Positions 48,790 to 60,998 of a stretch of 64,000 bases of DNA are shown in pieces. This stretch comes from Rhipidocladum racemiflorum. Taxonomy: Eukaryota > Streptophyta > Magnoliopsida > Poales > Poaceae. Under the pieces are notes generated by a model, which did no database searches, was not told the origin of the DNA, and was given only the letters and a program-made list of their open reading frames with translations. The position numbers were made by a program, and so were the translations under genes. The stretch spans positions 682,001 to 746,000 of the forward strand of contig CM070579.1 in assembly GCA_036346355.1 (NCBI GenBank), given 5' to 3'. Position 1 is the stretch's first letter. Every line of letters starts with the position of its first letter.

Positions 48790-49690
48790 GTGTGTATTTC
48801 AGCAAAGGTACCGTACCATAGTATACAAGCCTTCCCCGCTGCTTTCGACAAGCATTAAAATTTTAAAAAAATTAAGATTTCGGCCGAAATTTTGTGATTT
48901 TTTGCCGGATTTTAAATTTTGCGCATTAAATTTAATTGGATTTAAGGTCAAGATCGTCCACAAAAAAATAAAAAAAAAATTGACCACTTTTTAGTTGGTT
49001 CAATTTGTCGGTTAAAACTGTCCGACTTTTTTAATTTTTTTTCAAGATTGATTATCATCTGAAAATTTTATGGGAATATTATGGATGTGTTAGGACCGTA
49101 CACAAAAAATTTCAAAATTTTATAAAGTGATTTGTACTATTTTTCATTCAGGTGAATTTTGTCGGTTCATCTTTAGTAGCAATATTTGAATTTTTAAAAA
49201 TTCCTAAGGATTGATCATCATATAAAAATTTTATGAGAATATTATGAATATGTTAGGACCATTCACAAAAAATTTCATAAGTTTCTAATGTGGTTTGCAC
49301 TATTTTCCATTCGGTTGAAATTTGGTGGTCAACCCTTTTTCAAGACAATGGCATTGTTAGATTTTTTTTAAAATTTCTCATACTTGATTATCATCTAAAA
49401 ATTTTATGGAAACATTAGTGATGTGTCAAGACCACCCCAAAAAAATTTCAAAAATTTTTGACGTGTTTTGGACCATTTTTGGGTCAGTTCAATGTGGACC
49501 GAGATCTCGGTGACTTCGGCCGAGATCTCAGATTTCCCGGTTAAAAAAAATCGGATTTGAAATTTGATTTTTGCATTTCATCTTGATTTTGTCCGAAATT
49601 TTCGAATCTCAGTGAGATTTTGGATTTTGACCACCTCCAATATTTATACCAAAACGAGATTTGGAACCCTGGCCTCTGTACCATCACTGT
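48790..49690 (-). repeat. AT-rich long repeat, inverted second copy
   Basis: Same family as 25838-27205, in opposite orientation. The unit with attgatcatcat, aaaattttatgagaatattatg, and ggttgaaatt after a gcactatttt block recurs with a spacing near 165 bp (about 49040, 49200, 49370), ending in cgagatctcagatttcccgg and gagatttggaaccctgg. It lies directly upstream of the CPN60B promoter region. Confidence 0.6.
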
Positions 49691-49950
49691 CAACACTCCC
49701 CGGGCAGCTGTTGTCAAAAGATGTTCAAAGATAATTTTGCCCTGGGCATAATATATTCCAAAGGGTAAGCAGAAACTTTTATTCCTTAGGGATAAGTCAG
49801 TTTAAGCCATCGATAAGATGCCTGAGATTCCAACAAAGCACTTAACGGGCTTGGCAAGCTCATGAGTCATGAGTGAACTTATCACAATCACACTTTTACG
49901 ATTGATAAGAAAAAAAATACATAAATATGAAATAGCAAGAAGTGTATTTA

Positions 49951-50174
49951 GGTCCTATTTGGCAGAGTTTCACATCCCAGTTTCACATCAGAGCTGAAAC
50001 TTGTATACTGAAATAAAGTGATTTATATTTATAATTTTATTCTAAAATGTAAACAAGATGACCCACCTAAACACTCTTAAAATACCCACAGCTCCACGAA
50101 TCTAATGAAGCTAATAATATTCAGCTCCAACAACTCCACAAATTTAATAGAGCTAGAGCTCTGCCAAACACCCC
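49951..50174. mobile_element. Tourist-like MITE (PIF/Harbinger)
   Basis: The ends GGTCCTATTTGGCAGAG and CTCTGCCAAACACCCC are inverted and are flanked by TTA on both sides (49948-49950, 50175-50177), the 3-bp duplication of PIF/Harbinger elements. 224 bp, no ORF. Confidence 0.75.
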
Positions 50175-50457
50175 TTACTTTGCCGAGGGCCTCGACCGTT
50201 GTGGAAGTGTCTAGAAGCTTCAGGCATTGTTGTTGATGGGCCCATCGGAGCGAATATTCTCCTCATAAGCGGTCTGCGCTTACGACCTCCAAAGCGGTCT
50301 GCGCTATGTGGGCCCATCTGAGCGAATATTCTCCTCATAAGTTCCAAATGGGCCTAGCTATTATGGGCCCATCAGAGCGAACAATCTCCTTATGCTTTCG
50401 AAATGGGCCGGATTATGATGGGCCGAAAACATAAGAAAGATTATAAAAAGAAAATCT

Positions 50458-50529
50458 CGCCGTTGCCGGGGATCGAACCCGGGTCACCCGCGTGACAGGC
50501 GGGAATACTCACCACTATACTACAACGAC
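50458..50529 (-). tRNA. tRNA-Asp (GUC)
   Basis: 72-nt tRNA on the minus strand beginning GTCGTTGTAGTATAGTGG and ending in CCCCGGCAACGGCG. The acceptor stem pairs GTCGTTG with CAACGGC. The anticodon loop reads CCTGTCACG (anticodon GTC), and the T arm contains GGGTTCGATCC. No intron. Matches the normal plant cytosolic tRNA-Asp. Confidence 0.97.
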
Positions 50530-51111
50530 TTGCTTGCTAGTTTGCTGTAAATATTTATAATTGACTTGTCACGAAGTTTCAGCTTGTTATAGGCCCATAG
50601 CCTAGGTAGGCAGCAGGCACTTGACAATACTACTTTACTTGTTCTTCTCAAAAAAGAAAGAAAGAAGAGAGAATGTAATCCAAAATTTTGTTACTTGTTA
50701 GAGTCAATAGTATGGGATAACAGGTGGAGCTAGTTGTAACCTGTACTTAAGTCAGGCGGCCGACAATACACATCGCACGCAAATACTGTCGGTAGGCAGG
50801 CACATTGCAAGTCAAACGCCAATGCGTTGCAAAAAACAAATGGCGGTGTGGCCTGCATGATCGCCATCATCACCTCAAATCCCACAGCAGCTCACGTTCG
50901 TTCATTGGTGCAAGCACCTCTCAGAAGCAATAAAATCAGGACACCAGAGAGAGAGTCCCGGAGGAGAGACAAATTTCTGAATTCGGGAACGCAAGAACGA
51001 CGACGACGAAGAAACCTGCAAGAAGGATAGGTAGATCGATTGGTAGAGAGATACATCACTCTCACATATACCCATGGGTCAGTCTCTGAGGAAGCTGTTC
51101 GACAGCTTCTG

Positions 51112-54079
51112 TGAAATACCCCAAACTTTCAAATTAGGTTTAAATTAGACCTTAATTGAGTTTTATGATTTTTTTCTGAATTTATTTGGATTTTTTTCGA
51201 ATTTATTTGAACTGATTACGAGTTTTTGCTGTTTTGGGAAAGTTTCGCTGTCGCGCTTTCCTCTTCGGCGCGCCTCCGCCGCTTCGCGCCCGTCTGCTCG
51301 GCCGCTCCCTCGCGCCAGTGCGCGCCGAACTCCGCTGCTCGCCGCCAGCGCTTCACAGGCGCCGCTTCGCCCGTCGTCGTCCCTCGTGAGCTCGCCATGG
51401 CAGACGGCCGGCTTCCGCCCGTGACTGCGCGTCTCGCCTCACGCCGCTTCTAGCCTCGTAGCCACTCCACCTTCCGCCGCTAGCACCACTGAGCCTGCGC
51501 CGCCTGCTCGCCGAATCTATCGCCAAGACACCGCAAGGTCGCCGCCATGATAGCCCCGGACGACCCGCCGCTTCCCCTCGCTATTTAAGCCGCTTACGCC
51601 CCATTTTTGGATCCCCAAGCCCGCCGCCTCTCTCTCCCGTGCTCTCTCCGGTGATCTCTCGCGTGCCCCACGAGCTCCACCTCCGCCTCGCCGCTTTCCC
51701 GCCAACAAGGCCACGGTTGGACTCCCTGAGCCGTGCCCTAGCCTCAGTGGACCCCTCTTCCCCTTCCTGCTAAATCGCGTCATCCCTCGCTCTCTAACTC
51801 GGCCGCTGGCTGCCTCTCATGGCCACGGCCCCGGCCACGCCCCACGCCACCCTTTCTTCCCATCGCCGCCGGCCCCACCTCAGCCACCCTCTCTCCCCGA
51901 CCGACTCCGGCCCACCGGTCGACCGCCGCTTCAGAACGCGTGTCACACACACGCCCGCCGGACCCACTTGTCGCCTCCCTCCCTCTCACGCACGCACCCC
52001 GCCCCGTCACCCTAATTTCCACCTCCACGGCTCAAGATGTCGGCGTGGCACATTTAGAGTGGGCCCTAAATAGGCCTCCCCACACGCGTTGCACTGCCGA
52101 ACCTTTTTGGCGCTACCAGTTGAACACTGCCCTTTTTCATTTTCTTTTCGGTTTTTAATTTCTAAAAATCATTTTAACTCATTTTAATATCCAAAAATGC
52201 CCCTAAATTACCCGAGAGCCCAAAAATGCCCCAAAAATACTTTTCAGAATCAAGCTTTGAGCCAATCGAGTCCAAAAATGACCTCCGCTTCGCCAAACCA
52301 AGTTTCCAAAATTCCAAAACGCCCGACCCATTTTTCCCTATTTTCTCTCAGATTTTCTCTTTTCTTTTCTCTTCTTTCTTTTCAGTATTATTTATTGTTT
52401 ATTTTATGATGTTCGTTTACGATAGAACCGATGCAGAAAGCGCAGTACCAACTCCGGGAGCAAACACGAAAGCAGGAGCAGTCCTTGGGATGAGCCAGGA
52501 TCAGCGTGAAGCCGAGCTCGACCGCACCAACTCTAACTAGGAACCCTTCCGCCTTCGCAAGGCAAGCCGTACACCTTTGATCATGTTGAACCTATTCATG
52601 CCTTATTATAGTTAATTACTATTTTCTACCGCATTACTTTACTGTATGTTGAAATATCATAAATCTAGTATGTTCGAATGACATGATACTTAGTTAATGC
52701 CAATTTGCTCATGAGACTTCCTTGAAAAATATCGAACCTAATTATATCCTTGTAACCTTAGGTTACTTAATATTCCTATATTAATTATTATTATCCTGTT
52801 AGTTTAGTCAAATGCTTTTGATAATGGAAATGAAAGGTCGCCGAACGTTTGGTTCGGTCTGCATTTGGAAAAGTGCTACGGTTTGGGGGCGAGAATTGGA
52901 TAAATCCGGAGTGGATGAGTTCCAATCCGGTGATGATTGATGCCTTGGGTTTGTCGGTGGCGGATCGCGGATCCTGGGAAGGGGTTGTGGATCTAAAAAG
53001 GCTTGGTCTTTGGCAATATAAGGATAATAATCCCTTGAGCAAAGTAAATAACTTAAGAACTCGTTCAACCCGCAGGTTGGGCCGCCAACTTCGTTGGCTT
53101 GACTCAACATAGCTCGGTACATTGTACTTTCCTCGGAATACCTATAGGAGCAGGGTTACCTTCCCAGTGTGGGGAGATGGTCCAATGATTATGGGAGTGA
53201 AACGAAAGTGTGTACGAGGAAAGCTGTGGCATTTCGGGTTCACAACGGTAGGTGCCACGAAGCGGGACCAAGCACTCCACACCGGCCAAGTGGGGACCGG
53301 GATAATGTGGAGCAAAACTCTAGGATAGGGACTCAAGAGGAAATGTCCAGCAAAGCTATGATAACCTCGATCCGGCCGCACGCATTTAAGTTGCGTGTTA
53401 AACTCGAGTTGGCATTAACGATCGTGGAATCTTGTGGGTAAAGCTGAACACCTCTGCAGAGTGAATAAATGGTATTCGAATACGTCGTGCTTAGGTAAAT
53501 GAAGCTAAGTTTAATTGGGGTGAATCTCAGTAACCTAGCTCAAGTAGATCTTGGTGCATGTTTTGAGAATGTGGTTTAATGGTGATGTGGTTTTAATGGT
53601 GATGACTTTGTGAATGGAACCCCCTGGATTACTATTATTATGGATTGTGTTTTAAAATGTAAAATGATATTACAAATAAAGCTGCATCCACAAATACTTT
53701 AACCTTGTACCAATATTGTGCTACACCCTTGCATGTAATATTCGGTGTTTTCCTGCGACTTGTTGAGTACTCCGTACTACCCCTTGCAACCCCTGGAGCC
53801 CCCTCTCGAGTTTAAAGAAGCCGGAGCGTTCCAGAGTGCGTAGATGGCAATTTGGTTTTGAGGTCTTAGTCTTTTGCTCAGCCCGCTGTGCGGTGTTTTG
53901 CTTGTAAGTTATTCGGGCCCTCGCCGCGCCTCTTCAGAAACCCCGGCCGTTAGGCCTTATATTGAATAAAAATGTTGGAATTTGACTTTTGCCTGGCAAT
54001 AATATGCTTGGTTCTGGCAGCTAATCATCCTGGTAGTCATAGGCGTACGGATCTGCCCCTAAAAAGGCGGGCCGTCACA
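51112..54079 (+). repeat. 5' LTR of the 9.7-kb element
   Basis: 2968 bp. Contains a TATTTAAG box near 51582, following a GC-rich block. Its AT-rich parts are almost identical to the 3' LTR, but the GC-rich parts differ by many small indels. Confidence 0.93.
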
Positions 54080-54081
54080 AG

Positions 54082-54093
54082 TGGTATCAGAGC
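54082..54093 (+). promoter_or_regulatory. tRNA primer-binding site, 9.7-kb element
   Basis: TGGTATCAGAGC, two bases after the 5' LTR end, complementary to initiator methionine tRNA. Confidence 0.9.
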
Positions 54094-55220
54094 TTTGGCT
54101 TGACCATAGATTAAGACCTTAGGTTGGTTTAGGAAGAATCTTTATAAAATTATTTCGATCTATAAACAAAATGAGTTTAAAAAAAAAAATATAAGTATTA
54201 TTGCTGTCTCTTTCTTCCCCTGCTACCTTGTCTTCTTTGGAAGCTTCTTATCCCTCTCAGTTTTGTTTTAAAAGGTTTCGTCTGCCCTTCTAAAATTCAA
54301 AATCCCCGCCGATTTTCGCCAGCAGCTTGGGGATGATGCCGTCAGCAGTAGTTAGACCGTTAGTCGTAGAAGTTGTGCCCTTCTTTGTTTTAGGTTTTTG
54401 TAATGTAAAATGGGTTATGCCGAACCTTAAAACGGTTTTTGCATGGTCCATGTCTTATAAAATTGCTAAGTTCTCTATCTCTGTGATTTTGATTGCTTAA
54501 AATATCTATATATCCCCGTCTAATTAAAAGGTTCCCTCAATTCATCTGAGCCCCATCTATTCTTGCTATTCTCATCCCGTGCCCTAAATTCTTACTCATC
54601 TTTTTCGCTTTCCTCAAAACCCTGCTGCAGGCCAGAAAAACAAAGTCGATTGAGACCATGACAGATTTTGGATCAAAATTCTGCATGACACTCGAGCGAA
54701 ATGAAGAGTCGATAAATCACCCACCAACCTAGCTCACCATCGCCATAATGGAAAGAAACAGACAACAAGCGGAAAGGCACCATACGCAGCTTATTGTAAA
54801 GAATTTTGAGCGGCTAGTTGAAAAACCTCAAGGACACACCCAAGGAAATCGATGACAAGAGGAAAGTACAATGATGGGATATACGAACGAATCCGACTAC
54901 TTTACGGTTGATATTCCCAAGGAGATGGACCCTCAAGCTAGTAGGATAAAAGAATCTTTGGAAGAATTACGTAAGAGCACGAAGTTCCACACCACCCATA
55001 AAGGACATGTCGCCGCATAATGGACAAATGGATAGCAATCGAAGAAGCCAGGAATGAATTAAAAATGATGAAAAAGAGAAAGAAAGAAATTCATGAGACA
55101 TGGATACCGACTCCCACCCAGATCGGAGGAAAGACCCAGACCTCACCCAAGGATTCCCTAACAAAAAGCATTCAAAAGAAAAAGAGCAACCAACACTGCG
55201 AAAACCTCACCCAAATCGGT

Positions 55221-55331
55221 TAAGTGCTACAATCGCAATGGAGACCACTGTCGCAATTGTCCCACGAGGTGGGATAAATGCTATCATTGCAGCATAAATG
55301 GGACATTTAGACGCAATTGCCCAAAGAAAAG
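55221..55331 (+). pseudogene. Gag zinc-knuckle remnant
   Basis: Translates to KCYNRNGDHCRNC and, after a short linker, KCYHCSINGTFRRNCPKK. Two CCHC knuckles are implied, but the first lacks its second Cys and the second has Phe in place of His. The surrounding frame is broken by stops. Fits a decayed plant gypsy Gag. Confidence 0.7.
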
Positions 55332-57221
55332 TCTACCGACTGGTAGCCCAGACGCGAGTGATAGACCCTCACCTCCACCAACCGATGACTAGTGACCCGC
55401 CCACCGCAAATGCAGGAGAGATACCCAAGGAATAAGATACAAGATGGGACAAAGGAAAGACACCACCAAGATATCCAATCATGTCACCACCAAAGGAACA
55501 ACAATCGCAACAAGTACCGTTAATAAGGAATTACCGGAAATTCCAAGCAACCGAAGTAGACTAATAGCCGATATGAATATGGCAACTTGGATATAGAGAT
55601 CCAAGGGATAAAGATTAGGATCAACTTGTACTATCAAGAATGTAAGGTCCGAACAATATATTGGTAATAAAGCAGCTTGTTTTTGACACATGAATCAGGC
55701 GAATGTTGAACAAAAAAAAATCGAGTTAAATAAGACTTCTTCCGTGACACATCACCACCGAGAGGTGGAATAAAAATGATCTCAACAACCAAGTAATGAT
55801 GGAATGAAAGCAACCCATGTCGGATGTGAGTCGAAGTTTTACGAGAATAATAGGACAAGGAATTAACCAAAGAATATTCGAAATAACCAACCTTTAGCTC
55901 AGCACCCCTAGGATGGCAGCCCTACAGATGAACACAACAGAGTCCGAATAGGCAATAAAGGAAAATAATTGGACTTGAGTTTCAACCTCAAAAATCGGAA
56001 TCACCCAGAGGAAAAGTAAACATGATGGTTAAGGTTTACACAAGATAGAGCGCCATTAAATGATTTAAGAAAAAGGACATGCTCCCAACTAGAATCTGAG
56101 TTGCATAGCTTAGACCGCTTGCAGTGTCATAAAGGCTAGAAGGCTTCCTTGAAAGACAGACTGGTTTATTGAGACAAAGATATAAGAGGATTGATTTTGA
56201 CAAAATTCACCCACCCAAATGGTCGACGCTCTATGGAACGCAATAATCTACCAGTGTTGAAGAAAGGAATACTGACAGAAAGTAATGCATAAACACGTGG
56301 TTGGATTTGGATGTAAAGTATGTCAGAAAGATAAGATGGACCACCAAAATAATAGCTGATCGCCACCACCACTTACAATTGTCGTGATAGAAATGGGAGA
56401 AAATAAAAGACTTTGCCACCAGGTCCCTAAAGAATCACAAGGATTGACGCATGTAAGGAACATCACTAATGGATTGACCTACCAGGGAGATCTTTTGGAA
56501 AGAACCAGTTAGTACAATTAGATTCAACCTGCATTGATTGACCCCAAAGAATCCCTGAGTCGATTGTGAGCTAGTTTAGCTCAATGTTTAGGGAAAGTCC
56601 GAATAAGACTACAAAGGACATATTTGAACTCGACATAGTACCCCACCCTCACTGTAGATAAGCAGAGAAGAAACGACCAAAGTCTGAAGAAAATGTCGAG
56701 AACCTACGCTCTAAACACTTGGGACCCAATCAGGCCACCTATTGCGGCCCACAAAAGCCTCCACACCACCTCGGTTACCAAGACAGCCCAGACATCACGG
56801 AAGGAAATATTAAACCCTTGGGACAAAATAAAGGACTAGGATTAAACAGCAGTGGAACCCAGCTCGTTCAGGATACAAAAGTCCGTGAAAGGATCACTAC
56901 CAATAAATTGAGTGCAAGCTCCAATGTAACAGAAAGATTACATTTGCTCAGAAGGAAATTATGTCGAAAAATACCGACCATCAAAACCTACGCAATTTTG
57001 GATGAAAAATAAGGAGCTAAGACCGGATAGATCGATCTGACGTAAGATTCTTACAGAATCAGAGGAATAGCATACAAGTTACAGTTGGTTCAGGATTTGT
57101 TTGGAAATTCACAGTATGCCTCGAAAAGGACATTTCCATCAGCAGTCAGGACAAGTGCTACCCAAAGGATTTGGATTCCCAGTACGATTCTCCATAAGAG
57201 GCAGTCGGGATCTCGGAAATC

Positions 57222-57754
57222 ATGGAAAGCGATTTGGAATTTAAGATCGTCGAATTTATCGAGTACGGTGGAAGAATCACGTACTTGAGGAAACCTTGGA
57301 AAAAGGGTATCAGTTACCAAGTTGGAGATTTTGTGTATTTAAAAGTAACACCATTCAAAACTGTGCATAGATTTCAGATTAAAGGAAAATTGGCACCGAG
57401 ATATGTTGGACCATATAAGATCATAAGCCGAATTGGAGAAGTAGCCTACAAACTGCAGTTAAGTCCTGAATTGGCACAAGTACACAACACAATGTATTTC
57501 ATCTGTCACAATTAAGGAAGTGTCTTCGACAACCCGCTGAGCAAATACCGTTAGAAGAGATTGACCTACAGAATGATCTGACCTATACAGAGGAACCAGT
57601 CAGGATTATTGAGACAGTTGAAAGGAAACTTCGAAATAAAGATGTCAGAATCTGCCGGGTATTGTGGAAGAATCACACGCTCACAGAAACCACATGGGAA
57701 AAGGAGTCGGAATTGCAGCAGAATTTTCCCAACCTCTTTCCCCAGGCGGAATGA
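57222..57754 (+). pseudogene. Integrase C-terminus and chromodomain-like remnant
   Basis: A frame from about 57222 gives GKLAPRYVGPYKIISRIG and AYKLQLSPELAQVHNTMYF, the typical end of a plant gypsy integrase, then a stop at 57513-57515. Beyond a frame change, IIETVERKLRNK, VLWKNHTLTETTWE and NFPNLFPQAE resemble the chromodomain tail. Stops and frame changes show that it is dead. Confidence 0.8.
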
Positions 57755-57790
57755 ATCTCGGGGACGAGATTTATTTTAAGGGGGGTAGGT

Positions 57791-60784
57791 TGAAATACCC
57801 CAAACTTTCAAATTAGGTTTAAATTAGACCTTAATTGAGTTTTATGATTTTTTTCTGAATTTATTTGGATTTTTCGAATTTATTTGGATTTATTTGAACT
57901 GATTACGAGTTTTTGCTGTTTTGGGAAAGTTTCGGCGCCTGTGCGCCTTCCTCTTTCGGCCAAGGCGCCTCGCTTCGCGCGCCGTCAGCTCAACCGCCTC
58001 TCGCGCGTGCGCGCGCCAACTCGCTGCTGGGCTGGCGCTCGCGAGTCGCCTTTCGCCGTTCGTCGTCCGTGAGCTCGCCATAGCAGAGCGGCCGCCGCCC
58101 GTGACTGCGGATCCGGCCTGCCCCTCACGCCGCTAGCCTCGTGAGTTACTCCACCTTCCGCCGCTTAGCACCACCGAGCCTCGCGCCGCCGCCCGCCTGC
58201 CCCATCGCCGCACACCGCAAGGTCGCCGCCGCCATGATAGCCCCGACGACCCCCGTCGCCTCCCCCTCGCTATTTAAGCCGCCTCGGCCCCATTTTTGGA
58301 TCCCCAAGCCCGCCGCCTCTCTCTCCCGCTTCCTCTCTCCGGTGATCTCTCGCGCCGCCCACGAGCTCCACCTCCGCCTCTCGGCCGCTTCCGCCGCCAC
58401 CAAGGCCACGGTTGGACTCCTTGAGCCGTGCTCCTAGCCTCAAAGTGGACCCCCTCTTCCTTTCGTGCTCCTAAATCGCGTCATCCCCTCGTCTCCTCAA
58501 CTCCGGCGCCTCCTTCGCGCCACGGCCCGCCACGCCCACGCCACCCCCTTCCCGTGTCATCGCCGCCGGGCCCCACCTCAGCACCCACTCTCTCCCCGAC
58601 GACTCCGGCCCACTCGGCCACCGCACGCTTCAGCCGCGTGTCACACACACGCTCGCCGACCCCACTTGTCGCCTCCTCCTCTCACGCGACGCACCTGCCC
58701 ACCCGTCAGCCCCAGCCACCTCCACCCCACGCCGCCAAGATGTCGCGTGGCTCTGCCACGAGTGGTCACCAATAGGCCTCCCACACGCTGCTGCACTGCC
58801 CAAACTTTTTGGCGCGCCAGCTTGAACACGCCTTTTTCATTTTCCTTTTCGGTTTTTAATTTCTAAAAATCATTTTAACTCATTTTAATATCCAAAAATG
58901 CCCCGAAATTACCCGAGAGCCCAAAAATGCCCCAAAAATACTTTTCCGAACTGCTTTGAGCCACCGAGTCCAAAATGACCGTTTCGCCAAACCAAGTTTC
59001 CAAAATTCCAAAACGCCCCACCCATTTTAGGCTTATTTTCTCTCCGATTTTCTCTTTTCTTTTCTCTTCTTTCTTTTCGTATTATTTATTGTTTATTTAT
59101 TGTTTATTTTATGATGTTCGCTTACGATAGAACCGATGCCCGAAAGCAGTACCAACTCCCGAGCCGACACAGAACAGAGCAGCGATCCTTGGGACAGAGC
59201 CGGATCCGCGTGAAGCCGAGCTCGACCGCACCAACTCTAACTAGGGAACCCTTCCGCTGCAAGGCAAGCCGTACACCTTTGATCATGTTGAACCTATTCA
59301 TGCCTTATTATAGTTAATTACTATTTTCTACCGCATTACTTTACTGTATGTTGAAATATCACAAATCTAGTATGTTCGAATGACATGATACTTAGTTAAT
59401 GCCAATTTGCTCATGAGACTTCCTTGAAAAATATCGAACCTAATTATATCCTTGTAACCTTATGTTACTTAATATTCCTATATTAATTATTATTATCCTG
59501 TTAGTTTAGTCAAATGCTTTTGATAATGGAAATGAAAGTGCCGAACGCTTTGGTTCGGTCTGCATTTTGGAAAAGTGCTACGGTTTGGGGGAGTAATTGG
59601 ATAAATCCGAGTGGATGAGTTCCAATCCCTGGTGATGATTGATGCCTTGGGTTTGTCTGGTGGCAGACCGCATGGATACCTGAGGGGTTGTGGATCGGAA
59701 AAGGCTTGGTCTTTGGCAATATAAGGATAATAATCCCTTGAGCAAAGTAAATAACTTAAGAACTCGTTCAACCACAAAGTTGGGCCAACTTCGTTGGCTT
59801 GACTCAACATAGCTCGGTACATTGTACTTTCCCTCGGAATACCTATAGGAGCAGGGTTACCTTCCCAGTGTGTGGAGATGGTCCAATGATTATGGGAGTG
59901 AAACGAAAGTGTGCACGAGGAAGCTGTGGCATTTTCGGGTTCACAACGGTAGGTGCCACAAAGAAGCGGGACCAAGCACTCCACACCGCCAAGTGGGGAC
60001 CCCGGATAATGTGGAGCAAAACTCTACAGGATAGGGATCAAGAGGGAAATGTCCAACGAAAGCTATGATAACCTCGATCCGCCGCGACGCATTTAAGTTG
60101 CGTGTTAAACTCGAGTTGGCATTAACGATCGTGGAATCTTGTGGGTAAAGCCGAACACCTCTCGGGCAGAGTGAATAAATGGTATTTGAATATCTGTGCT
60201 TCAGGTAAATGAAGCTAAGTTTAATTGGGGTGAATCCCGTGAACCTAGCTCAAGTAGATCTTGGTGCATGTTTTGAGAATGTGGTTTAATGGTGATGTGG
60301 TTTAATGGTGATGACTTTGTGAATGGAACCCCTGGATTACTATTATTATGGATTGTGTTTTAAAATGTAAAATGATATTACAAATAAAACGCATCCACAA
60401 ATACTTTAACCTTGTGCCAATATTGTGCTACACCCTTGCATGTAATATTCGGTGTTTTCAGACGACTTGTTGAGTACTCCGTACTCACCCTTGCAACCCC
60501 GAGCCCTTCTCGAGTTTAAAGAAGCCGGAGCGTTCAGAGTGCGTAGATGGCAATTTGGTTTTGAGGTCTTAGTTTTGCTCAGGCCTGCCGTGCGGTGTTT
60601 TGCTTGTAAGTTATTCGGCCCGCCGCGCTCTTCTTCAGAAACCCCTACTGTTAGGCCTTATATTGAATAAAAATGTTGGAATTTGACTTTTGCCTGGCAA
60701 TAATATGCTTGGTTCCTGGCAGCTAATCATCCTGGGTAGCTGTCGAGGCGTACGGATCTGCCCCTAAAAAGGCGGGCCGTCACA
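57791..60784 (+). repeat. 3' LTR of the 9.7-kb element
   Basis: 2994 bp, preceded by the purine tract and followed by the TTCTG duplication and the rest of ARF exon 1. Confidence 0.93.
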
Positions 60785-60998
60785 TTCTGCCAAAAGGAGA
60801 TGAAGGCACGCACGAAATAACAGCTCTCGAGTCTTGATCCAGGTAGCGGTCGGATCGATTAAGCTTTTCTTTATGGCCTTCAGTTGTTCCTCCTGTCCTG
60901 CAAATATAGGTCGTCATGCTCGGGTTGGACGCCGCCGGTAAGACGACGATACTGTACAGGCTGCACATCGGCGAATTCCTGCCGTCCATACCCACAAT

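Larger units (their letters stand above)
51112..60784 (+). mobile_element. Degenerate Ty3/gypsy LTR retrotransposon, 9.7 kb
   Basis: Inserted in ARF exon 1 with the exact target duplication TTCTG (51107-51111 and 60785-60789). LTRs are 51112-54079 (2968 bp) and 57791-60784 (2994 bp), starting TGAAATACCCC and ending GGGCCGTCACA. The primer site TGGTATCAGAGC is at 54082-54093, and the purine tract ttaaggggggtagg lies directly before the 3' LTR. The 3.7-kb interior is too short for a full gag-pol. Only a gag zinc-knuckle remnant and the end of integrase plus a chromodomain-like tail can be read, so protease, RT and RNase H are missing. Family features recall the large-LTR grass elements of the RIRE3/RIRE8 (Tekay-like) kind, which is inference. 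The solo LTR at 8570-11304 is a relative. Confidence 0.93.

Noticed and set aside
58428..58866. GC-rich frames in the 3' LTR, and their counterparts in the 5' LTR
   Set aside because: They do not align as the same protein between the two LTRs and consist of Pro/Arg/His-rich low-complexity sequence.
59493..59984. 163-codon minus-strand frame in the 3' LTR, with a partial partner near 52791-53289
   Set aside because: The frame is not conserved between LTRs and no protein family fits.
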